NCBI RefSeq assembly: GCF_963675165.1
Contig: NC_087384.1
Location: forward strand, 5,015,182 to 5,079,181
Direction of reading: 5' to 3'
DNA: 64,000 nucleotides
Origin: Halichondria panicea
Taxonomy: Eukaryota; Porifera; Demospongiae; Suberitida; Halichondriidae
The notes under the pieces are model-generated. The model made no database searches and was not told where the DNA came from. It saw only the letters and a program-made list of their open reading frames with translations. Of the stretch, positions 45,366 to 56,041 are shown piece after piece (the stretch's first letter is position 1; every line of letters begins with the position of its first letter). A program made the position numbers and the translations under genes.

Positions 45366-46777
45366 CCTGTAAGAATTGTGTTACTTACATGTATATGAAG
45401 CATGGAAGCTGGCTAAGTATAGTAATAAAGATCACAAGCCAGGGCCTCGTTGCTATAGACAGCCTCTCGTATAGATCCCCACAAGATAACAGTTTCCTCA
45501 ACAAGTTCAGACAATGCGGGAAATAAAGGGATTTTTACACAACTCTTAAGGCTGCTTATAGAAGTATAGACACAGATGCTATCCCATCTCATAAAGCCAC
45601 TGATATAACAGCTAAAATGTTATGCACACAAACGTGGTCAAAATGAACTATAAAATCTTAATTGCACAAGTTCAAGGAACTGTTTCAAACTAGTGTTCAA
45701 GCTGGCGCTGTGCTAATGCCTCTCGCCATGTTTTTGCTTTCGCTCAAAAGTATTAGAGTGTTGTATTAGTTTCTATAATGAATTTTATATTAAAGTTAGC
45801 TTATCTATATAAAGTCACTGAGAAAAAAGACTTATTTACATGCATCTATTGTTGTTATTTATTGTATTATGTGGCTTACCAGGACCTCAAGAAAGAAGAA
45901 AATTGATTCTTCCAGGATCTGTAGTTCAGTGTATATAATATCTAAGAATAAAAGACCTGTGTACATGCATATTGTTGTCTTTATTATATTGTTATATGGT
46001 AGTGTTTTGTGGCTTACCAGGCCCTTAAGACAAAGATGATTCTGCCAGGAGGATCTGGATACGATATTATTTTCTCACACATGGGGAATGAGTAGTTATA
46101 ACATGGGAACGAGGGATTGATTGTATGGTGTACCCACTAGAAAACATTTGCAACGTGAAAAATTGCTTTGGGAAACACCAAAAAGCGTGGAAACAAGAAA
46201 TCAGACGAGAGAATAACTCCAGTCTGTTTTACAACGTCATTCACTTTTTCGCTGGTAGTTTTCCACGTTTTCCCACCCTAGCAATTTTCACTGGTGCATG
46301 GGGTGATGACCGGATCACTACATATACACAAGTGCTAAAACATTTTGGGGAAGATAGGGTTGGAAGAGCATGTGCCTGAAGTAACAAAAAGTTCGCAAAC
46401 AAGATTGTGGGTTGGTATAGTCTTTGCATGCTAGCTAGATCTAGTTGAAGGGCTCAATCTTTGCGATCTTTACCAGTTGGGTCACTGTTGCAGGCGAACA
46501 GTACTATTCGCGTGCAGGGTAATTGTTCTATAACCATGTCAGTAATAGCAATCGCTGTCTTGCTATCGTAATCTTCTTCCAGCTCAGTATAGCTTTACTT
46601 CAAGATATGTCTCACCCACATTCAACATAAGTTGCCGATTTTCGCCAGAGTGAAACCTATCTCCGTTTTTTACAAAACTACACAGCTAGAGCTAACTGAC
46701 ACATACTGGGCTCAATCTAGATAGAGCACAGGACATGGTGGAGTCCTAGAAGAATCAGTGAACCTTGCAAAGCTGAG

Positions 46778-49490
46778 CTAGAGTGGTTTGTGTCTAAAGT
46801 GCTGAGTCAGCAAACCCACCATGAGCAATGAGCTCCACCCACCACCCCAAAAGTTCTCGATAAAATGTTTCCACAGGTATTTTGTAAGGTGTGATTTGTT
46901 TGTGTTCAACGATGACTCTGGATCCAAAAAACACCTCTTGGGAGTGCATTCCAGAGCCGGACTATATATACGGATGAAAAATAAGTTTCTCGTAGTCGTT
47001 AGCCTCACGAATTTGTGCTCCAGTTTGACACCATTTGCTCTTGTCCTGTTATTAACAAACTTAATGTACTTGTGCAAGTCATTTGCATCAGATGTGTCTT
47101 TCAGGTTCCTGATTAACAGCATTATGTCTTGAATTTCAAGCCAGTACATGAGCGGTAGAGTCCTAAGCTCAAGAAGTCGAGATTTATAGTTATTTGAGTA
47201 GTCATTCAGGATATACTTAGTCGCTTTGTGCTGTATTCTTTCTAGACTTTGAATATGTTTTATAAGTTGTGGCCGCCACAGTTGACAGCAGTAATATATT
47301 TGGGATTTCACCAGAGATATCTTTAGTTGTATGGGTGAGTGGGGAGGTATATTTCTTCTGATAACATAGAGCGCTTGGTAGGCTTTGGAGCAGATAAGAT
47401 CAAAATGCTCGCTCCACGATAGGCTATTTGAAACTATTACACCTAGGTCTTTCTATGAATTTACAAAGGGAATATCACTCTGGCCAATGGTGTAAGGGGC
47501 CAATAGTGTAAGGGGCCAATTCTTGAGATGGAGTATGGGTGAAGAACTGAATTGCACTGCATTAATTTTGGTGGGGTTTAGGGCTAAGTTCCACTGCTTA
47601 CACCAATCACTGATTGCCTTTAGGTCATCTTCAAGCCTTTGGTGATCTTCCACAGTATTTATGGTCTTGAGTAGCTTGACATCATCAGCAAAAAGGAAGC
47701 AGCTGGAATAGGTTATAATGTCAGGTAATATCATTTACATAGATTATGAAGAGGAGTGGCCCTATAGGATACTTCCTTGGGGAACTCCGGATAAAACTGC
47801 TTCTGCATGTAGAATACGCTACGTTGTTGAATGATACATAGTGGGAGCGGTCACTTAAGTAATTCTTGAACCATAACCACAAGTCGCCTGTGATGCCTAT
47901 TCTCCACAGTTTGTAGAGGAGTTCTTTATGAGGGACTGAGTCAAAGGCATTGCAAAAATCTAGATATATCATGTCGACCTTATTTCTTTTGTCCAGGGCC
48001 TCGTATAAAATAGCGAATGCTGATAATAGTTGAGAACAACATGATTTGTTTTTCATGAAGCCATACTGCTGTTTAGATATTTTTGGACAAACAAAATCAA
48101 TAATTTTGCTTGAAATGATAGACTCTAGAACCTTTGATAGAATACACAGTAGGGGTATTGGTCTGTAGATGGATATGTCAAGTAGATCCCTATTCTTTGG
48201 AATTGGTGATATCTTGTGGTTTTTCCATTCAGATGGAATCCTGCCTATAAGTAGGCATTTAACAAATAGAGAGCGTATATAATCTATTAGTGACGGGAGG
48301 CAATGCTTAAGGATTTTAGGGTGAATTTCACACAACCAAAAGCTTTAGACTCCTTAAGGTTAGATAGGGCACTGAGTACTTCTGTTTTCGTAATTTCCAG
48401 TCTGGAGAGCTGAGAACACGGAGTTGGTAGGTCGCACATGTCAGGGAGTCTAAAGTCACTTGGTTTGGAGAAGGTTGAATGAAAAAACTGATTAAAATTG
48501 TTGGCAATTTGTTTGGGATCATAAACTGGGACATTATTTATCATGAAATAGTTTGGGCGGTATTTACTGCTTGTTAGAGAACGAAGGGGAACATATAGTT
48601 GTTTAGGACAGGGGGTGAATTGTTTTGCAGATCTTGGCCATATAGCTTTCCTTGGCAGACACTATCATAGTATTTACTTCGCTTTCTACTGCCAAAACTT
48701 TTAGCTGGTTTATCACTGTTGGATTTGATCTGAATCTCCTCCTTTTTGTTCTAGCACAGTTGAGTTTGAAGCGTATTTTTGAGTCAAACCATTTTGGTTG
48801 AACTTTCCTTGGGACTTTAAATAAAGCTCTCTGGCCATTAAAAGGTGGTGTTTAAGTTCATGCCATGACTCTGCAAATTCAAGTTCTCAAAAAGATAAGA
48901 TTCATTGCAGAGAAATCTATACATAATTATAGATGCAGTTCTTGTTTCTTGAAGTATCTAGGTCTGGTAAACTTTGGGATAGACCAAGTGAGACGAGATA
49001 GTGATCTGAGGGTGACTCTGACGTGTGATCAACATACACATTTGTGAATCTACTAGGTATATTTGTGATGATAAGATCTAGTGTGTTTCCTTGTTTGTAG
49101 GTGGAACTGCTTACAATCTGCTGCAGATTGTTGTCACTTAAGCAGGAACATAGGGTCTGGGAAGATAAGGAAGATGCATTGTATGTGAGCCAGTTTATAT
49201 CAGGAGCATTAAAGTCACCAACGATATGTACCTCCCTATCTGCATGGGATGATTGTGAGCTAATATGGCGAAAAACATGGTTGTGATAGATGTTGGAACT
49301 GCATGTTTGGTGGGACATAAACACAAGATAAATAAAGTTTTTTTGGAGAAATACATAATTCTATGGAGATAATTTCAGCATCTGAATGATTTGTCACGAG
49401 TTTTGATCGGATTTTGTTGCAAACAGCAATGAGTACACCGCCCCCTCTTCTGTAAGCTCTATCTCTTCTGTACACTTTGTAACCCTGCAC
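46778..49490 (-). pseudogene. Degenerate LINE (endonuclease + reverse transcriptase), unit A
   Basis: Minus-strand fragments in several frames. The APE-type endonuclease (RRGGGVLIAV, HIVGDFNAPDINW, SPSDHYLVS) is at 49490-48917, a linker at 48544-48287, and RT (YLDFCNAFDSVPH, LLFIIYVNDI, LFADDVKLL) at 48335-47453. The C-terminal RT part (YYCCQLWRPQLIKHI) is at 47311-46778. Frameshifts, including a four-base insertion at about 47803-47806, break the frame. The FADD box and overall style suggest a CR1/Jockey-type element unrelated to the YADD LINE at 14775. It was present before the segmental duplication, since both units carry it. Confidence 0.85.
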
Positions 49491-50065
49491 AAATTCATTG
49501 TCTAAAACTTTACTATTTAACCAATATATATTGCTTTACTATAGTGAACAGAGACTGGACATAATTGGTTTTATTAGTGACGCTACGTGAGTTCCATAAA
49601 AAAATAGAGGGGGGGGTCTGAGCTTAGTCAATTGGATGGTGGAAGAGATGTGTTTGGTGATAGTGGGGATGAGGGAGATGAGGGTGGTTCTTGGGGTGAG
49701 TGAGGAGGGTTTTGTGATGGTGAGGGGATGAGGGTGGTTCCTGTGGTGAGTGGGGCGGGTTTTCTGATGATGGGTCTTGAGATGGTGGTGATGGTGAAGG
49801 TGCATGAAGGTGGGGAATAGGGTTGTTAGAGCTATTGGAACATATAACGTGCGTGCTGGTTATGACTACTACAATAGGTATAGACCTTGAAATATAAGTG
49901 AGTTGCATGGACTAAGCAAAGTTACTTGTAGATCTAGTTTATTATGCACTGAGTGTAGAAATAGATATTGTTGTGATGGCCTCGATTAAACCGCAGCGTA
50001 GTGCGGATGTTACTTGAGATACCAACCGTTTCCTGTCCCTCTAACTCTTCAATCTATGGTTAGAT
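49491..50065. other. 5' part or flank of the LINE, low-complexity GGTG-rich
   Basis: Contains purine-rich GGTGAGTG/GATGAGGGTGG repetition (about 49640-49800). The open frames there are low-complexity shadows. No gene supported. Confidence 0.5.
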
Positions 50066-50153
50066 CTAGCTCTAGCTGTGTACTCACTGACTGTGTAGTT
50101 TTGTAAAAAAACAGAGATAGGTTCACTCTGGCGAAAATCGATATACTCGGCAA

Positions 50154-50375
50154 ATAGGAAAGAAACCTTGCTCATTCCAGAGAATTTCACGGGGAATATA
50201 CAATGGAGGAAGTATACCACAACACATGCACATGCACATAGGAAAGAAACCTTGCTCATTCCAGAAAATTTCACGGGGGAATATACAATGGAGGAAGTAT
50301 ACCACAACACATGCACATGCACATAGGAAAGAAACCTTGCTCATTGCAGAGACTTTCACGGGGGAATACACAATG
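50154..50375 (+). repeat. 84-85-bp tandem repeat in the promoter of the cysteine-rich gene, unit A
   Basis: Units start ATAGGAAAGAAACCTTGCTC at 50154, 50238 and 50323; the third is partial. Unit B has one copy fewer. Confidence 0.9.
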
Positions 50376-50393
50376 TGGTTAAAATGCAGTGCA

Positions 50394-50401
50394 TATATAA
50401 G
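50394..50401 (+). promoter_or_regulatory. TATA box of the cysteine-rich gene, unit A
   Basis: TATATAAG, 63 bp before the ATG at 50457. It is identical in unit B (59782-59789). Confidence 0.7.
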
Positions 50402-50456
50402 GAAGTCAGTTAAACGGGACAAAAGTATAGGAAAGATCAATCTGCTTCAAGAGGCC

Positions 50457-50927
50457 ATGGCAATGAAAATGATTGTGTTTTTTACTCTGCTTGCTTTGAG
50501 CTGCTCAGCTGCTGTAGCTGACTCTCAGTCTCAACAAGGTGACACTATGAATGCAGAATTCATTGATCTGATGAAAGTTCTCAATCAAAAAGCCAAGGAG
50601 CAGGGTGATGCATCCAACTTCGAAGCTAAGCTGCAAAGCCTCAATCAGAAAGCAATAGAGCAGAGTCACACATCCAACTTTGGAGCTAAGTTGCAAAGCC
50701 TCAAAGATTCAATCGCCGTGACAATGGCTCGCAGTTGCAGTGAGTTATGCCAGTCAGCAAATTATGGAGATGGAGTAATAATTGGAACGGCACCAATCTG
50801 TGGCGGAAATTGTAATAGTGATTGTCCCCATCCTCACTGCTACATAGGTACTACTAACTGGTCTGACTATGGAGCGTCATGCTGGTTGGGGGGCAACAAA
50901 GTGTGCTGCTGTGGTGAGGCAAAATGA
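50457..50927 (+). CDS. Secreted cysteine-rich protein, copy A
   Basis: 156 residues. A signal peptide (MAMKMIVFFTLLALSCSAAVA) is followed by an acidic linker with two 20-residue repeats (LNQKAKEQGDASNFEAKLQS and LNQKAIEQSHTSNFGAKLQS). A C-terminal module of about 65 residues has ten cysteines: CSELC, GTAPICGGNCNSDCPHPHC, DYGASCW and KVCCC. The spacing suggests disulphides and an extracellular role. I do not recognise a named family. The frame is open upstream, but the signal peptide and the TATA box fix the start at 50457. Copy B differs by one residue (Thr10 to Ala). A defensive, adhesive or toxin-like role would be speculation. Confidence 0.85.
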   Translation: MAMKMIVFFTLLALSCSAAVADSQSQQGDTMNAEFIDLMKVLNQKAKEQGDASNFEAKLQSLNQKAIEQSHTSNFGAKLQSLKDSIAVTMARSCSELCQSANYGDGVIIGTAPICGGNCNSDCPHPHCYIGTTNWSDYGASCWLGGNKVCCCGEAK

Positions 50928-53355
50928 ATACTTATATTATATTATACATGTTATATATACAATCATGCATGCAGCACTGTGATAAAGTGAAGAAAAGACG
51001 AAAGACATTGAAGCTGTCAGTACTGTATACATAGTGTTGTTTATTAGCTTATTATAAGTATACAAAAATATACAAGCATTTAAGAGGCTATAATTATTAT
51101 AGAACATTGTGTGTATTGTATTTGTTACCTTATGTATAATTATAAGTAAATGTATTTCCTTATGTTCAATTTTTGTAATGTAATGCCAGCCTATGCCTGG
51201 ATTGATTTAGTTTTGTGATGGAACTAGACTGAGAAGTGAACGTTATGTGTCAATGTGCTTAATGTCTTGAAGTATTTATCGAAATTCAAGCTGTGAATAG
51301 CTATAGTTGAGCTAGTCCTACTTAGATTGTTTTATACCGCTCGGTGACAATAGTTGTACCATAGATATCAAGGGTGTATTGGATTTGTACTACCGAGGGC
51401 AGTTCTATGTATTCCCCGAGGGCACAGTTTACGTTAACTTCAAATTCTGTCAACTACACACATACAATTCCAGACAAAGCATACATAAATTTCTCTATCA
51501 TTATAAATTCTACAAAAAGCCTAGCATTTAGGATTAGCCTCGTCACTAGGTCCATTTTTCTTTAATGGAGCGCTTTCTCCCTTCTGTACTAGAAATCGGC
51601 CTGGGAAAAAGGCTAGCAGGATGTGCTACTAAGTTAATTGAACATGCACATTCAGTTTTCATTCACGTGCATCATGCACTGTTTAGCTGTATATACAAAT
51701 GCAGGGTAATTGTTCTATGACCATGTCAGTAATAGTGATCGCTGTCTTGCTATCTTAATTGTCTTCCAGCTAGCTCACTATAGCTTTACTTTAAATGTTT
51801 TCTCAGCATCAAGATAATTATGTCTCACCCACATTCAACATAAGATGAACTAGTATAAATTATAAATTCGTTGTGATTGTACACTCTGAAACTATCGGTT
51901 TTGTAAAATAATCTGTACAGCTAAAAGAACTGGTTTTGGTAATTAGTCTCATTTACGTTGATTTCAAAAATGTTGTTAATCCACACATACAATTCCGGAC
52001 AAAGCATGCATGCATATGCACCATTTAAATTCTACAAAAGGCCTAGCATATTTAAGATTAGCCTTGTCACTATAAGGTCCTTTAATGGAGCGCTTTCTCC
52101 CTTCTGTACTAGAAATCGGCCTGGGAATAAGGCTAGTAGGATGTGCTACAAAGTTAATTGAACATGCACATTTAGTTTTCATTTACCATGCAATGTTTAG
52201 CTGTATATAATGTACAAATGCAGGGTAATTGTTCTAAATAGCGATCGCTGTCTTGCTATATCATAATCTTAATTAATTGTCTTCCAGCTCACTATAGCTT
52301 TACTTCAAATGTTTTCTCAGCATCAAGATATGTCTCACCCATGCACATTCAACATAAGTTTCATGCATGTCTGCCTTGCACGGGTTTCACTGCACTCTTT
52401 AGCGAGCTTCCCGTCTGTATAGTTAGACAAGACGCTGTATTATTATAATAAGTGTCAATCGTCCGATAACAATTCAGACAGCCGGCGAACATGTTCTGAA
52501 TATTAATATTTTGAGTGCCCTCACCATCACAGAAAATGGTTTTCCTCTGATTGCTGATATGCTTATACATCCATCAATTATTGGTTTGTCATTTCTTAAA
52601 CAGCCTCGTTAATTTTTTTGCAGCTGATCGGTATAACTGGATGATCCACTTTAGCCTATACTTAGCATCATTAGTAGAGACTATTGTGAAGCAATGTGCA
52701 CTCAACTTTCATACAGTACACCACATAAATATACGGTATGTACTGCATGCATGCATATATTATGAGTTTCTCGGATGGCCTGATCATGTTGATGTAACTT
52801 ATTAGTCAATACTCGATATAATTTATGGATTTTGAAACAACATTTTGGTGAACTTATATGGATAAGCTGCTATAGTAAATCAAGCCCTGGCCCCTAGGTG
52901 TATGGTTTCCTCTTTGGTGAATTCGAGGCCACATAGATCGAAAATGGTCACCCTCATTTCCACACATACCTTTAAAGTGAAGTTGTTAGCTTGGTTTTAT
53001 TTTCACATACAGTGGCCTTTTAAGCGGTGCAAAGTGGACGACATTGCACTTCCTAGCCTGCTACGTACACTGGAACAAGAGCTATACTGGATTGCTTGAA
53101 ACATGCATGTACACTGGTCAAAAACTGATATATACCCTTCTTCAAAAAGGCAAGTTAATTACTATGTCCACATAGTGCAGATTGTGATTGTGAGTGTACT
53201 AAGGTACTTGTCTATGGTTGTGGTTTGTAGAGGTATTTTAATTTTGTTCCAATTGGTATCCCAGTGAAACATGTACATACCAAAGTTATTTTGGAACATT
53301 ATCATAAACTTGTAACTTTCCTCCTGTAAGCCTGTAAGAATTGTGTTTGTGTTAA
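50928..53355. other. 3' flank of copy A and block X, second copy
   Basis: Non-coding. It contains two GCCTTG-type elements (about 51536-51614 and 52063-52140) and the second block X (51844-53355). 51450-51843 is a partial extra copy of the start of block X. No gene supported. Confidence 0.6.
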
Positions 53356-54830
53356 GCACTTACAGTGTATTTCAAAAGCTACATTTAAACTTGGGTATGG
53401 TATAAACACTATACTCATAACGCAAATCATACACACAATTAACCATATAATACTTCCTGAAGAGGCAGTTGATCTTCAGTGAGTAAGATTACTAGACTTT
53501 CTGCAACTGTTTTTATACATGGCTATTAGGGATCTCCCTGCGTGGAAAATCTGAAGACACCTAATAATATCAACAACCCTTGTGGCTGCAGAGGAACAAG
53601 GAAAGAAGTTCACGTGTGCTGCACCTCTCCCCCATTAACACGAAGTACTCTATAGCTAAATGCTAACACCAAGAATTTGGAATTTGTTTTATCTTCTAAA
53701 GGCCATTACAAGTGCATGAGTTGGTTAGGAAGGTTGTTCCCAGCCATGCACATCTATAAGCCACCATCACAAGGAAACACACTCCCTCATAAGAGAGCCA
53801 CGCACATCTATAAGCCACCATCACAAGGAAACACACTCCCTCATAAGAGAGCCACGCACATCTATAAGCCACCATCACAAGGAAACACACTCCCTCATAA
53901 GAGAGCCACGCACATCTATAAGCCGCCATCACAAGGAAACACACTCCCTCCTAAGAGAGCCATTCACATCTATAAGCCACCATCACAAGGAAACACGCTC
54001 CCTCCTAAGAGAGCCATGCACATCTATAAGCCACCATCACAAGGAAACACGCTCCCTCCTAAGAGAGCCATGCACATCTATAAGCCACCATCACAAGGAA
54101 ACACGCTCCCTCCTAAGAGAGCCATGCACATCTATAAGCCACCATCACAAGGAAACACGCTCCCTCCTAAGAGAGCCATGCACATCTATAAGCCACCATC
54201 ACAAGGAAACACGCTCCCTCCTAAGAGAGCCATGCACATCTATAAGCCACCATCACAAGGAAACACGCTCCCTCATAAGAGAGCCATGCACATCTATAAG
54301 CCACCATCACAAGGAAACACGCTCCATCTTAAGAGAGCCATGCACATGCATCATCTATAAGCCACCATCACTAGGAAACACATGCACTCCCTCATAAGAG
54401 AGCCATGTCGTACAAGCCAGGGCCTATATAGTTACTATAGACTGTTATACACATGGCACTCCATGCATGCACCACAAAGCCACTGATAAAAAATATAATA
54501 CACACAATGATCAAAATAAACTGGTTATTGCACAAGTTCATGCAGAGAAATGTTTCATATTAACAATACGTGCAGACTATATATGATTATTCGTCCAGTT
54601 CCTGTAAACTTGAATCTCTCTGCACGTATATACAGAGATGCAGGTACACACACATGCACACATGCACATGCACACATGCACACACAAGAAGCCAGCCAGG
54701 GTGTATACGTATAACTTGGTATATCAGTTATAACGAGCAAATGAGGAGATTACTACGCAGATTTGATATCGTCTTGCTAAGTATACAAACTTTACCACTA
54801 TATAGAGCACTGAAGTACTAACCCTCGGCT
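53356..54830. other. spacer between duplication units
   Basis: Unique spacer with the 54-bp minisatellite (next entry) and a CACATGCA-rich stretch at about 54650-54690. No gene supported. Confidence 0.6.
53749..54405 (+). repeat. 54-bp minisatellite, 11 full units plus a degenerate twelfth
   Basis: Unit CACATCTATAAGCCACCATC, ACAAGGAAACAC, CTCCCTCATAAGAGAGCCA with variable last bases. It repeats without a length change from 53749 to 54342; a diverged unit runs to 54405. Since 54 is divisible by three, several frames stay open across it. Variants (CAT/CCT, ACG/ATT/ATG) are spread in blocks, as expected from unequal exchange. Confidence 0.95.
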
Positions 54831-56041
54831 GTGTTACTTACATGTATATGAAGCATGGAAGCTGGCTAAGTATAGTAATAAAGATCACAAGCCAGGGCCT
54901 CGTTGCTATAGACAGCCTCTCGTATAGATCCTCACAAGATAACAGTTTCCTCAATAAGTTCAGACAATGCGGGAAATAAAGGGATTTTTACACAACTCTT
55001 AAGGCTGCTTATAGAAGTATAGACACAGATGCTATCCCATCTCATAAAGCCACTGATATAACAGCTAAAATGTTATGCACACAAACGTGGTCAAAATGAA
55101 CTATAAAATCTTAATTGCACAAGTTCAAGGAACTGTTTTAAACTAGTGTTCAAGCTGGCGCTGTGCTAATGCCTCTCGCCATGTTTTTGCTTTCGCTCAA
55201 AAGTATTAGAGTGTTGTATTAGTTTCTATAATGAATTTTATAGCTTATCTATATAAAGTCACTGAGAAAAATCTATTGTTGTTATTTATTGTATTATGTG
55301 CATGGCTTACCAGGACCTCAAGAAAGAAGAAAATTGATTCTTCCAGGATCTGTAGTTCAGTGTATATAATATCTAAGACCTGTGTACATGCATATTGTTA
55401 TCTTTATTATATTGTTATATGGTAGTGTTTTGTGGCTTACCAGGCCCTTAAGACAAAGATGATTCTGCCAGGAGGATCTGGATACGATATTATTTTCTCA
55501 CACTTGGGGAATGAGTAGTTATAACATGGGAACGAGGGATTGATTGTATGGTGTACCCACTAGAAAACATTTGCAACGTGAAAAATTGCTTTGGGAAACA
55601 CCAAAAAGCGTGGAAACAAGAAATCAGACGAGAGAATAACTCCAGTCTGTTTTACAACGTCATTCACTTTTTCGCTGGTAGTTTTCCACGTTTTCCCACC
55701 CTAGCAATTTTCGCTGGTGCATGGGGTGATGACCGGATCACTACATATACACAAGTGCAAAAACATTTTGGGGAAGATAGGGTTGGAAGAGCATGTGCCT
55801 GAAGTAACAAAAAGTTCGCAAACAAGATTGTGGGTTGGCATAGTCTTTGCATGCTAGCTAGTTGAAGGGTTCAATCTTTGCGATCTTTACCAGTTGGGTC
55901 ACTGTTGCAGGCGAACAGTACTATTCGCGTGCAGGGTAATTGTTCTATAACCATGTCAGTAATAGCAATCGCTGTCTTGCTATCGTAATCTTCTTCCAGC
56001 TCAGTATAGCTTTACTTCAAGATATGTCTCACTTCAACATA

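Larger units (their letters stand above)
46628..50155. mobile_element. TIR-bounded segment containing a LINE, unit A
   Basis: CGATTTTCGCCAGAGTGAAA and the following 50 bp (CTATCTCCGTTTTTTACAAA, CTACACAGCTAGAGCTA) at 46633-46695 recur inverted at about 50066-50150. The left junction follows ACATTCAACATAAG, a site that is uninterrupted in block X at about 44371-44385. This is probably a DNA transposon that a LINE entered. No transposase is recognised. Confidence 0.65.
45378..53355 (+). repeat. 8-kb tandem segmental duplication, unit A
   Basis: Starts at GTGTTACTTACATGTATATG and matches unit B (54831-62716) throughout: a short spacer, a TIR-bounded segment with a dead LINE, the cysteine-rich protein gene and block X. 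Units A and B are separated by about 1.5 kb containing the 54-bp minisatellite. Confidence 0.9.

Noticed and set aside
46125-46379. 84-residue frame conserved between units A and B (46125 and 55548)
   Set aside because: It is conserved only because the whole unit was duplicated recently. No signal peptide, domain or promoter supports it.
49539-49908. His/Pro/Ser-rich minus-strand frames
   Set aside because: Low-complexity translation of a GGTGAGTG-rich stretch, different in the two units.
50226-50456. N-terminal extension of the cysteine-rich protein
   Set aside because: The upstream frame runs through the tandem promoter repeat and the TATA box; the signal peptide fixes the start at 50457.
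53677-54360. 227-residue open frame with 18-residue repeats (HIYKPPSQGNTLPHKRA)
   Set aside because: The frame is open only because the 54-bp satellite unit is divisible by three; the opposite strand is open as well. No signal peptide, splice logic or flanking conserved sequence.
53749-54405. CRISPR-like array
   Set aside because: The units are contiguous with no unique spacers, and the window is animal nuclear DNA.
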